From Endocalyx cinctus (taxonomy: Eukaryota > Ascomycota > Sordariomycetes > Amphisphaeriales > Apiosporaceae): a stretch of DNA of 64,000 nucleotides. Shown here piece by piece: positions 1-9,888 of this stretch; the stretch's first letter is position 1; each line of letters starts with the position of its first letter. Below the pieces are notes generated by a model. That model saw only the letters and a program-made list of their open reading frames with translations. It made no database searches and was not told the DNA's origin. The stretch spans positions 1,833,345 to 1,897,344 of the forward strand of contig BCKC01000008.1 of assembly GCA_001600455.1 (NCBI GenBank), read 5' to 3'. A program made the position numbers and the translations under genes.

Positions 1-891
1 CCATTAGTCTGAGACTTCAAGTGCTGCTCTTATTTTAACAAACGGTGACAGGCTCAATCAACAGTTCGATTTATATGCAGAGTAAAACACGCCTCTGCCT
101 CATCAGCCTGGTTATTATCATCTAACCATTTTCACAGAAATGTCGGATACCTTCTTCATCCATCTATTATCCTTCCACCGGCCCCGCATATCGCGGACAT
201 GGGCACTGGCACAGGCCGGTTTCACATTCGGCTACACAAGGTAGTCCCGAATGCGGTCCTAGAAGGCTTCGACATATCTTCGAGCCTCTTTCCACCCCAG
301 GACATGCTTCCGCCTGGAGTCACTCTTTCGGTCTTGGATCTCAAGAAACCATTTCCCGAGCATATGCACGAACAGTATGATCTAGTGGATGTACGCATGC
401 TAGTGGCGGCGATGCGTCCGGGCGACTGGGAGCCCGCCGTTCGCAACATAGCCAAACTACTACGACCCGGAGGGTATTTACAATGGCTGGAGTGCGAATT
501 TTTGAACGTGGAGTGGCTGAAAAGTACGCCGGATGCGAAATTCGAGAAGGCCAAGTTCATGGCGGATGCGTTCAGCGCGGCACTGCGAGAACAATTTCAA
601 CATGGATGGAATACACTACCCGGACAGATGCGAGCGGCGGGTTTCGCCTCGGTGGTTAGCGACGTGGTCAGTTCCGATAGGGTTCCCGAGACAAGAGCAG
701 ATATAACTGCCAGTATCCTGGACCTTGTTTTCACCTGGGCGCGTACGATGACGGAGAAAGGCGCGTCGGGACCTATGTTTGGCGACCATTTGGATGATCT
801 AGAGAAGGTGGTTCATGAAGAAATCAAGTCAGGTGGCTACTTCAAATTCAATATTCATGTGGCATGCGCTCAAAAGCCACCAATGGAATAA
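1..891 (+). CDS. LaeA-like SAM-dependent methyltransferase, 5' truncated by window edge
   Basis: Class I SAM-dependent methyltransferase of the large fungal secondary-metabolism family; the substrate cannot be inferred. Two exons are visible: 8-81 and 138-891, joined over an intron at 82-137 (GTAAAA donor, CTAAC branch at 122-126, CACAG acceptor). The join restores the family segment RLNQQFDLYAE-NVGYLLHPSI just before motif I (ADMGTGTGRF). Further motifs are LEGFDIS, the acidic DLVDVRML stretch and LRPGGYLQWLE. An in-frame TAG at 5-7 inside a TTAG suggests another acceptor at position 7, so the N-terminus lies left of the window. About 275 residues are present and the C-terminus is complete. 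The next gene is on the same strand 0.9 kb away. Family assignment is firm; function is unknown. Confidence 0.85.
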
Positions 892-1801
892 ATACTTGCT
901 ATTTACGGGTACGGGACTTCCTGAGTCGTAGAGCATCCGAGGCGGCTACTCCCTTACGTGTCTCGGCAGGCCATGGATTAAATACCTAGTGTAGTCGAAA
1001 TACCTAGCTGACCTCTTTTATTTTCTTAAATTTCACAAGATATTTATGTCGTCCATATTAGAAAGAATAGGGAGATTTGCTATACATATAATCGAGTTCC
1101 CCTCCAAACAGTATTGCAAAACTCTGCGGCACCACTCCTTCTACTGTATCTTTCTTGGTCTATTCCTAACTAATGGTATCACACTCCATCATCAATGCCA
1201 AATGTTCCTTGCATGATCTGGTATTGAGTATCCTCAGTCGGTCACTTGGGGATAAAAGAGTACTACATAAATTTGGCTGCGCGCCTGCAGCTATTTTCCG
1301 GGTAGCTTAAGTAGGATACGTCTATATAAGGGGAGGTTTCGCCTTGCAATTAGAATAAAAAGGTCAAAACGGTCATTTCCCGTTTATTACGGCTTATTTA
1401 CCGTAGTATATTCCAAGTTATGCAAACTTGTTCATTTCAAAACTGATAATTTAATGCGTATATATTCTTGCTAATAAGTACTTATTGATATCCTATATGG
1501 AATATTTAGTATCTATCGTCATGATAACTCTCTTATATCTTTGACATATTCCAACTTACGGTGAGGTTTAATCACTGTCGATAGCTTAAACCCCCCTCTA
1601 AATCTTCTGATGACTGGTTTTAACCAGGGGTTGTTATAATTACAGCGTGAACCTACGCTACAGTTGCAGGTTTACATCATTACATCATCACTAATGAACT
1701 ACCACATGATATTCACATTCTATATAATCTACTGCCGCCAAATAAAATTTGATTAAACAAGTAGATAGACTATCCATCTCAAAAGTAACAAGAGGTAGAT
1801 A
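892..1801. other. intergenic, AT-rich
   Basis: Contains the methyltransferase 3' region and the upstream region of the NUDIX gene. A TATATAAG string lies at 1323-1330 but is about 470 bp from the next start codon, so I do not call it a promoter. No ORF of interest is seen. Confidence 0.6.
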
Positions 1802-3063
1802 ATGCGCTGCATTTCTACTATTCATATCTACTTATCGCGTAGGCAACAACTTAGCAAACATATATTCCGATCACCACCCAAACTTTTCAACACTTTTACT
1901 ACTACCATCCGCAACATGTCGTCCTTTAAACTCAAATCGCCGTCGGACGTCACCGTGACCCTTCCGGACGGTCTCACCGAGGAGAAACTAACCAATTTCC
2001 CGCCTTTCAAAGTGAGACCTTGCCCTTTTTTTTTAGTGTATATAAGTTTTTATAACCGGTAAATTCAACTAAAAAATCACAAACCCCCCCTTCTATAGAA
2101 CTGGCTCCAAACGCTCACAACCTCGCTAACCCTCCAATCGCGCGACCCTTCTCACCCCTTCCACTCGGACCCGTATTCTCTCCGGGGCGTGACGGTGCAG
2201 AGCTACGACATGTTCGGCTCCTCGCGCCTCGGGTTCGTCAAGCTCACCGCCTCGGTACGCAACGACGCGGGCGAGTCGCTTCCCGGGTCGGTATTCCTGC
2301 GCGGGCCCAGCGTCGGCATGCTGATCACGCTGGTACCCGACGACGTCGTCGACGTCGACTCGGACGAGCGGTACGCGATCCTCACGGTGCAGGCTCGCGT
2401 CCCCGGAGGTAGCCTCGCCTTCGTGGAATTACCGGCCGGCATGGTCGACGACGATACCGGCTCGTTCGTCGGCGCCGCCGCTAGGGAGATTCAGGAGGAG
2501 CTCGGGTTGGAGATCCCGGCTTCGGACTTGACCTGCTTGAGCGAGATGGCCGTTCCGGATAAATCTTCTGAGGAAGATGGAACGAAGGGCGAAAATCTGC
2601 CCGAGGGAATGTGGTGCGTGACAAAAACAAACTTGGATATTTTTTAAACCAAATTATTTTTCCTATCTCTATGATCTCTCACATTTCCTGGTTCTGAATC
2701 TTTTGCTAACATACACATTTTTTTAGTGAGTGATTATTTCATCGCCTCTAGAATTTATTCTTCCGCATAAAAGTAAGTACCCAAAAATGTATAAACAGAT
2801 AATTAACATAAAATCTTCATATAACAGACCCATCCGTGGGTGGCTGCGACGAGCATATACAAATCTACGCGCACGAGCGACGCGTCCCGCGAGACACGTT
2901 GAAGGAGTGGACGGGTAAGCTTACGGGATTACGGGAGCACGGGGAGAAGATCACGCTGAAGTTGGTCCCGATGCGAGATTTATGGAAGGAGGGACGACGC
3001 GATGCCAAGTGTTTGGCTGCTGTAGCGTTATGGGAGGGACTTCGGCGCGAGGGCAAGCTGTGA
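1802..3063 (+). CDS. NUDIX hydrolase, ADP-sugar pyrophosphatase-like (plant NUDT14 type)
   Basis: Predicted to hydrolyse nucleoside-diphosphate sugars such as ADP-ribose or ADP-glucose. Exons 1802-2011, 2099-2612 and 2828-3063 give 319 residues. The NUDIX box lies at about residues 184-207 (LPAGMVDDDTGSFVG then AAAREIQEELG), with the same one-residue longer spacing as plant NUDT14-type proteins, so that spacing is a family trait. The family motif YPSVGGCDEHI follows after the last splice, then KITLKLVPMRDLW near the C-terminus. The first 38 residues are basic, rich in Ser/Thr and free of acidic residues, like a mitochondrial presequence. A second in-frame ATG at 1916 (MSSFKL) could start a cytosolic form. 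The last intron needs an unusual two-step excision (see separate entries). Confidence 0.85.
2613..2827 (+). other. predicted [D1,2] stwintron (intron within an intron) in the NUDIX gene
   Basis: The reading frame requires exon 2 to end after the T at 2612 and exon 3 to start at 2828, giving GM-Y-PSVGGCDE. An internal intron at 2614-2726 has GTGCGT donor, CTAAC branch at 2706-2710 and TTTTTTTAG acceptor. It sits between the first and second base of an external donor: G at 2613 joins TGAGT from 2727 to make GTGAGT. The external intron (102 nt after the first excision) ends at ATAACAG 2827 with an ATTAAC branch at 2802-2807. Keeping 2727-2772 as an exon fails because all three frames contain stops. 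The alternative is one GC-AG intron 2616-2827, which would add a Trp before the Tyr. Confidence 0.7.
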
Positions 3064-3191
3064 GACTTCTCTCTGAAAAAAAGGGGGCCTTGAAAAATAA
3101 GGACAGACCACAGGCATCAATGACACGCCCATCTTCACTTACCGATTCTATATGAGATTGGGTAAGAAATTTGGGGGTATATTTTACATTT

Positions 3192-4951
3192 CTATCTATA
3201 TTTCTCGTACTTCGCTGTCTCCTTAAGGAGAGCCTCGACCTTCTCTACCGTGGCCGGGTCGTACACGTCTTCGGGCGACTTATCACCCCGCAGGATCAGC
3301 TTATCGTGCCTTACAGCCTCCTCCTTAGTCATGCACACTAAATCCTCTGGCTTCACGTTTGACGACTTTTGCTCATCTGGTTTCTCTCCGATCCTGATTA
3401 GCGGGGATCCTGTCGGTCTCCGCCACCTCATCAAGGTCAACCGGGTCGCGAGTCCGGTTATAGCGCTTCGAGCTTTAAATATTTCCTCGACGAGGAACGC
3501 CATGTCCCCGTTCGTTAATGGGACTTTCAGCCCAATCGTAATGCCTGCCTCGCCACCCGTCATATTTCGCAATATCTTCTCCTCGCTTCCTTGGACCGCG
3601 GCCAGAAGTCCCTCGTACATCTTCTCACGTCCCTTTGCAGGAACATAATCGTGCGGATATCCTATAAGGAAAAAAAAAGATTATTAGAACCTGAGCTTCC
3701 CTATATAGATAATGAGATATACCATACCTGTGATGGAGAGAATAACATGATTCGCGACGGTATAACCGAACACGGCGGGCATTGTCCCCAAGACGGGTAA
3801 TATGCGGACCCTAAAGTCGGGCAAGACGCCCAGGTCGCCGGGCTGGCCCTTGTGAAACTCCTCGCCCTGCAGCGGGAGCAGCTCGGCCTTGCCCTCGCCC
3901 GTCTTCTCGGTCGAGTAGACGGTCGGGATGCCGCTCGTGACGCCCAGGAGCTTGAGGCGGCGCCTCGTCGACCTCGAGAGCCGGTCGTCGGTGCCGACGC
4001 CGACGTCGCCGACGAAGATGCGGGTGGGGTCGCTCTTGCAGCCGGCGCCCATGGCCGAGATCACGGGGATCCGGCGGTCGTGGCAGTATTTCAGCAGCGC
4101 GACCTTGGTGTCGATGTTATCGATCGCGTCGACCACGTAGTCGGGCGCGCGCCCGTTTTCTTTTTCTTCTCCCCCTTCCCATTCCCACGGCGCCAGGAGC
4201 GCGTCGGCCGCCTCGTCCCAGAACTTCTCCTGCCGCAGGTCGAAGCGGACCCAGGGGGCGACGGCGAGCAGCCGCCGCCGCAGGCACGAGACCTTCGGGG
4301 TACCGACGTCGGCCAGCGTCGCGACGGCGTGTCTGTTTAGCGAGCTCAGCGTCACCTGGTCGAAGTCTATCAGTCGGATCCTCGAGACGCCCGACCGCGC
4401 CAGGGCCGCCGTGCAGTGCGACCCGACGCCGCCGCAGCCGACGACGATGACGAAGGCGTCCCGGAGCTTATCGAGCCCTTCGGGCGTGAGGAATACCCTG
4501 TTTCGCGCTAGCTGCTCGTGGATCAGCTCTTCGTCGTAGTCGCCTTCTTGCGCTCGTCGGGCGAGGATCTCGTTTCGTAGGTCTTCTTTGTCGACTTTGG
4601 ATGCGGATGCAGACGAGGAGGAACCGCCGAAGTTGTTTAACTATAAAATTATATGCAGAATTCAGTACAAGAATACTTTATTGAGGAAGATTGTCAAAAT
4701 ATGCTAAGTTTAAAGCTAGAGATCTTGAAAGGCTATATAGCTGTTATGAAAGGCGGGGGAGGGGCTCGTGGACATACCTTTCCCGCAACCACACTGCCAT
4801 CGATGAGAGACGGTATAGAATCTTTCAGCTCGTTTATACGTCCTTTCTGCTGTAGTTTCTGATATCCAAGTATTGCACTAGCTACGACTACGCCGGATGC
4901 GACAGCCGTGGCGGCAAGCTGGAGTTGCGAATTAGATGTTGTTGACACCAT
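3192..4951 (-). CDS. tRNA threonylcarbamoyladenosine dehydratase (Tcd1/Tcd2, TcdA family)
   Basis: E1-like enzyme that dehydrates t6A at position 37 of ANN-decoding tRNAs to the cyclic form. Exons on the minus strand are 4951-4778, 4640-3728 and 3661-3192, giving 518 residues. A single membrane segment at about residues 11-31 fits the mitochondrial-membrane location of yeast Tcd1/Tcd2. The ThiF/E1 fold shows VVGCGGVGSH (about 126-135), DYVVDAIDNID, GAGCKSDPTR and the DDRLSRSTRRRLK segment. After the last splice the conserved tail starts with GYPHDYVPAKGREKMYEGLL. It is convergent with the NUDIX gene, with 128 bp between stop codons. Introns are 137 and 66 nt. Assignment is strong; which yeast paralogue it matches cannot be said. 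Confidence 0.93.
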
Positions 4952-5504
4952 ATTTGGTTTTTATACTATCCTTTCGTTTATATGGCTGATTTATATAATT
5001 GAAAGAGAAAAATCAATGACAGTTGAACAAATAAGAAGTAAAATGGAATGACATGATTATTACTTCGTAACTCAGCCCAATTGCTTCTATTTGGTATATA
5101 AGCAATGAAGCTATTTAATATATATACACAGTAGAGAATTATGAAGATTCGAAAAAAAAAAAAAAAAAAAGTTTCAAAAGATGACGAAATTTCGGAAGCT
5201 CCCATGTGTGGGAGATGCACTAAACTTCATTAAGTTAGGCGGCGCAGTCCGTCCGTTTAGGTGTTCTAATGTAGCATTTTAGGGGGTTTAGTAGGCGCAG
5301 ACGTACCGTATGAGTACGGCTAATACAGCCAGCCACAGCGGAGGTTACATAGTAGATGTTTCAGCAGTTATGAACAACTTCAAGGCTGCTTCATATTAAC
5401 GATATGTCACAATCACTCTTAAGGTCTTACATTTATTTATTAGACTTGGATTTCTTCTTCTTCTCTTAATGGGCTTTACGCTCATCTTACAGCTCGGGGG
5501 TGTT
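4952..5504. other. intergenic
   Basis: Upstream region of the dehydratase gene. A 19-nt A run lies at 5152-5170. No coding potential recognised; the P450 relic begins beyond it. Confidence 0.5.
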
Positions 5505-6215
5505 ATTCTAATTGCTCTGGAGGAGCCTCTAGGAAACGCTCAGGTCGAAACACATTAACATCGCAGCCGTATATATCCTTACGACGACACATAGACAACA
5601 TGTCAAATGCGATCGTAGTGCCGCCCTGTGATAGGAGTTGATATTTTTCCACTAGCGATACCTTCATCTACCTCTCGTTGGAGACGTGAGTATACCCGTG
5701 GCGTCGTTATGAGAAATATGATCGCCCTCCGGAGGAAAGTAGCGGTCGTCTCGGAACCAGCCATAAGTTGAAGCAATACTTCAGCCATACTTTGCTTTTT
5801 TGATAGGCCGTGTCTGAGGAATGATCCGTGGTTGCTCACGCACGCATCATCAAATAGATTTATGGACAAGAAAAATGAAACCCTACTAACCCGCATATCT
5901 TATTTATCTTCGGCGCTAGGGGTAGTGCGAGAATTTACGACTTGCTCCGTAAGGCTTCGTTTGATAAGTGAAGCTGCCATTATGATATAGTCAAATAACA
6001 TAAAATAATCGAACACTTACGCTATCACTACCCCTATTCCGCTTTTGTCTGTCGTCTTAGGCCCGGAAGGTCCCCGAATGACTCTGTGCAACATTCTCGT
6101 GAAAGGTACGTCAGAGCAGTGGAAGTAGTAACCCGAGCTATCGACCGTCCTTATGAACGTGGTCACATCGGCATCGGCAGCTAAACAACTGAAAGGCTCA
6201 TTATACGACACCTGA
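5505..6215 (-). pseudogene. cytochrome P450 relic, pisatin-demethylase-like
   Basis: Read right to left on the minus strand, blocks of a fungal P450 appear in correct order: SYNEPFSCLAADADV (about 6211-6160), a GPSG..TTDKSGIG block (to about 6017), then RSLTEQVVNSRTTPSAEDK, then GSFLRHGLSKKQSMAEVLL with the I-helix motif AGSETTAT (about 5750), RVYSRLQREVDEG, and finally GGTTIAFDMLSMCRRKDIYG with FRPERFLEAPPEQLE ending in TAA near 5510. Decay signs: a TAA sits where the family has Gln-Asp-Met after SAEDK; the text jumps from PIT straight to GGTTI, so the K-helix ExxR region (about 50 residues) is missing; and no heme-binding Cys loop follows the PERF segment. An N-terminal part is not recognisable. 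Clearly non-functional as read. Confidence 0.8.
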
Positions 6216-6850
6216 GTTATCGCTCACAAACTTTAGTTCAGAAAGTTTCACAGCAGCAATCTGACTGTATGCCTATCTTTCGGTAGTAAGACCTATACCC
6301 GCCTCAGAGACGCTAAGTCTCCTCTGTCGTGTTAAAAGTGAAAGATGAGAGACAAAAGAACCAATCATTCGTATGAGTGTTCCGCAGTTCATCCAAGAAA
6401 CTCTTTCTTCCGGAGTATAAGATGAATAGACCCCATCAGCATGTCAGCCTCTCCTGGGGCCAAACACCTTGTCTGGTGGAGTCAACGTAGCCGCGTGCTC
6501 AGTACCAACTGATAGAAAAGTCTGGGAACATGATCTGCATAGAACCAGTCTGATTACAGATAAATAAGATGTAGTCACCTATATGCGACGGATCAGGCTG
6601 CTTGAGAATGGACGGCCGTGTGACAACGTTGAACGGAACCTTTGTATCTCGGCCACTGCCGAGAAGTGATTGAGTCGTTTCATTCCGCACTTCCCCGTAT
6701 AGATTATTCTACTGAAACTCTGCCTTGCCGATATAACTCATAGGACATTGGGGAAAAGAATATTTAAATCACCTTCGCATCTGCCTTATCCATGTCTAAC
6801 TACATCGTTGCCCACAGAAATCTTATACACCGGTTATCAACGAAACAGCC
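6216..6850. other. intergenic between P450 relic and ABA3-like pseudogene
   Basis: Would be the shared promoter and the 5' part of the P450 relic. A minus-strand ORF at 6499-6690 (beginning RNETTQSLLG) is open but I cannot align it to a P450 or any other family. Confidence 0.4.
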
Positions 6851-8240
6851 ATGGCCGAAACATACAGCACGTGTCCTAACAGCTCTGAGACAGGGACGCC
6901 GTCTCGAGATGTCTGGTTTTATCCACCAGAGCTGAAAGATGACTTAAAGCACACCGGACTACCTCCTAAAGTCATCGAGGAAACATTGGCCTGCGGGTGG
7001 GAATATGTCCGAAGTGTCATCCCTCAGCACACGAATTGGAAACGTTACGTAACGTTCATGCGTATTATCATCATCGGCACCATTGTCGAGTTCGACGGGA
7101 CTGCGGCCGACGTAGCCAGAGAAGACAGATACCTGTTTGGTTATGATTTGGACGAGCTACTAGATATCGTCTTTGGGGGTACGCGGCCTAACGGACCCGA
7201 TAACGACGCCATGACGCGCGAGTACCGGTGCTTTCGTGAGTCCACTCTCTTTGATTTGAGCCTTTCCCCCCTCCCCCTTTTTTCCCCTTGCGGCCAACCT
7301 ACAAAAAATACATTTTTTGATTTACAGTACTTACCACGGGCGACAAGGTAAGCGACCGCAGAAACACGTCTCGCCTATTCCGACGGTACGTCGACGCCCT
7401 AGCCTCCTCGCCGCATACCTGGTTCCGGCTCCGAGACTGCGACGCCCTTAGCGCGGTTCACCTTCGCCGGCCACGCTAACCTGCAACGACCTCGACGACG
7501 TCTGGTTCGACGAGGAGCAAGCTGCGGATCCTGGCCGAGATCGGCAACACCCTGTACGACGCCGTGGCGTTTCACAAGCACCGCGCCGAAGGGCAGACCA
7601 ACAGCACGTTCGCGTACGTCGGAGGCGCCGACGACGACGACGACGACGACGAAGCCGGGGGATTCCGCCGCGAGGCCTTCAAGATCGGCAGGGAGGTCCT
7701 GTGGGCGATCGACGTCGCGTGGGCGCGGTTGTCGAGCTACGCCGTCGTGATTAATTTCCTCCGGCTGTTCGGGGGTCCGATCCATCTCACGATGAGGAGA
7801 TATCGTTTCGTGGAAGATGGGTTGATGGTGGGACGACTCGAGACGAAAGATGGGGTGGCGCAGACGAGGGAGCATTTCAAATTGTGGAATCGCGTCGATG
7901 CAAACCGTATAGATGATAATAACGTCTTTGAAGATGTAAGTCATGATGCCACACAGGAAGAGGGTCAGGATGCGCGGTACGAGTTGGTCAAATCTCGAGG
8001 TGATAGATTATTATTCCCCGGTTTCGTTCATTTCATCTCTTGGAAGGAGACAGCAGTAACCGTTGTCGGGAATGCAAATATCGCTTCTACGGAGCAGAAT
8101 CCATTAAGAAGTTTGGAGGCGTAGAATTGTGTCTCGAGTGTAAGAAGGAATGGAAGACATATATGAAGACCTTGCCAGAGCGTGCGGTTAAAGCTTTCCC
8201 AGAGCTTGGAGATATAATTGGAAAGAGGATGACTTCATAG
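6851..8240 (+). pseudogene. ABA3-like sesquiterpene synthase (alpha-ionylideneethane synthase type), frameshifted
   Basis: Homologue of Botrytis bcaba3, the DDxxD-less terpene synthase that makes the abscisic-acid skeleton from farnesyl diphosphate. Exon 1 is 6851-7235 and exon 2 starts at 7328 after a clean intron, joining TREYRCF to LLTTGDKVSDRR. Family landmarks in order: WFYPPELKDDL, WEYVRSVIPQHTNWKRYVTFMRI, LFRRYVDALASSPHTWFRLRDCDAL, CNDLDDVWFDEEQ, TLYDAVAFHKHRAEGQTNSTF, FGGPIHLTMRRYRFVE, KLWNRVDAN, and the tail CRECKYRFYGAE..FGGVELCLEC. Three single extra bases (near 7450, 7478 and 7521) put a TAA at 7477 in frame and then restore the frame; a fourth shift near 8030-8042 separates the Cys-rich tail. 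An Asp run (7 codons from about 7629) is absent from the Botrytis protein. Recent decay is likely; assembly errors are the alternative. Confidence 0.87.
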
Positions 8241-8711
8241 TCGTACTTATCTAGAGATGGTCTTAACATTATTGTAGGACAGCTGAATTTTGTTATAAAT
8301 AATAATTTTTTATTTACATGTCATAGAGATCGGTAGCCTAAGAGAGGAGGCGTTCTTACATCATTAACTTAGACTATCTATGGTAAAGGAGCACGATAAG
8401 TACTCTATCTGCGTATAACAAGGTAACAAGCCAAAAAACATCAAAATTAAAAAAAGAGCAAATAATGTATTATACCACTCTAATAAATAATAATTGGTAT
8501 ACCGCACTGATGTATATACGCCTCGCTCTGTCTAAAAACAATTACAGGACATGAACTCCGAACGCGTTTGAAGAATTACAATTGCCAGCCAGCCAAGTCC
8601 CCTTCGCTATCTCCACCTTTCTTGAACCCATCATGAATCTCTTTAAAACTAAGTCGTCTTTATTTATTTTTATTTTTATTTTCTTATGAAAAAAAATTAT
8701 AAATTAACCCG
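8241..8711. other. intergenic, convergent 3' regions
   Basis: AT-rich sequence between the ABA3-like pseudogene and the carbonic anhydrase, which converge here. No ORF or RNA gene recognised. Confidence 0.5.
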
Positions 8712-9888
8712 TTAAAACTTCTTAACGACGGGATGCATCGCGGCGGCCGGGATGGCGGCGGCGGGAGCAGCCTTCTTAGCCGGAGGGACGGCGGCGACGG
8801 AGTCCTCTACGACGACGTGGGTAGCGTTAGACGGGACCTCCTCGACGGGGGCGGCCACGGTCTCGGCGGGAGCTTCCGCCTCTTCGGCGGGGGTTTCGGC
8901 TGGGGTTTCGGTCTCGGGGAGGGCCGCGACGGCCTCGGTGGAGAGGACGTTGGGCTGGCCGAGGGAGTTCTGGGGGAAGCGGGCGTTGAAGCCGATGACG
9001 TCGCGGGCGGCCTGGAAGGTGGCGCGCGAGAGCTGGAGCTTCTGGGTCGAGACCATCCACGAGACCTCCTCGGAGCAGGGAGGCGTCGTGAGCGATCCTT
9101 GGTACCGCTGCACGTTGCCGGCCGTGAGGAGCGCGCTGAGCTCGGTGAAGTCGAGCGCGGCCGTCGTGGTCTTGGTTCCCGGGGTCGCGATCTCTCCTAC
9201 CGAGGCGAAGATCGTCTCGAGGAGCTTGGTCGGGTTGGCTCGGGGCAGGATGGTGAGCTGCAGCTGCGGTCGCTCTACGATGTCCACGTATACGCCGAGA
9301 ACGGCGGTGGCGGCCTCGGCGGATTGGAAGACCATGTGCATTTCCACTGTAGAAGAGGAGAACTTGGTTAGTCATGAGAGAACTTTGTTTTTTTTTTTTT
9401 TTTAAATCGCGTTCCGGAGAGTGTGCTAAAAGAGAATATAAAAAGAACTTACTAGGCATCTGAACACCGTTGTCGATATGTTCGCTAGGGTGGTGGAAAT
9501 GGAACTGCTGCAACTCGAACTCGGTACCGTCGAGGTTAACCTTTCCGCCCAAGCCCTCCATGACGACCTCGACCGTCGTTCCGAGGTTCTCGAACTCGGC
9601 ACCCTCGGCGACGGTCTCGGGGAGCTCGAGGGCGACGTCGGCGGCGGGGACCTCGGTGAACTGGCCGGCCACCATGTTGATGGGCGACTGCGTGCTGCCC
9701 GAGTTGCACAGGGTGTTGGCGGCGTCCAGCTGGTGCCATAGGACGGGGCCGGCCGTGCCGATGTAGCCGAACTGCCCGATGGGCACCTCGCCCTCCTCCC
9801 GCTTGTCGAGATGAGTGTATCCACCGCAGAAACTCAGGGCCGGCGTCACGGACGCGGCCAAGAGGAGTATTCTGAAAACGGAAGACAT
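8712..9888 (-). CDS. secreted alpha-type carbonic anhydrase
   Basis: Interconverts CO2 and bicarbonate outside the cell or in the secretory pathway. Exons 9888-9453 and 9346-8712 (minus) give 356 residues; the 106-nt intron has a GTAAGT donor and CTACAG acceptor. An N-terminal signal peptide (about 1-19, ending ALS) is followed by a Lys-Arg site at about 29-30. Zinc ligands are visible in QFHFHHPSEH (two His) and MEMHMVFQ (third His); the Thr/Pro active-site loop is GSLTTPPCSEEVSWMV. Cys in LCNSGSTQSPIN and PPCSEE fit the usual disulfide. After the catalytic domain there is an Ala/Pro/Glu-rich tail of roughly 65 residues ending PVVKKF, longer than typical. Intact and probably functional. Confidence 0.95.

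Noticed and set aside
2727..2772. 46-nt exon between two canonical introns of the NUDIX gene
   Set aside because: All three reading frames contain a stop and none joins the flanking family motifs in frame; the stwintron model explains the sequence better.
6499..6690. ORF as N-terminal exon of the P450 relic
   Set aside because: Position and strand fit, but the sequence does not align with P450 N-terminal motifs that I can recall.
8733..9405. Long plus-strand ORFs opposite the carbonic anhydrase
   Set aside because: Antisense shadows caused by GC-rich codon use; low-complexity Gly/Arg or Ser/Ala translations without family features.
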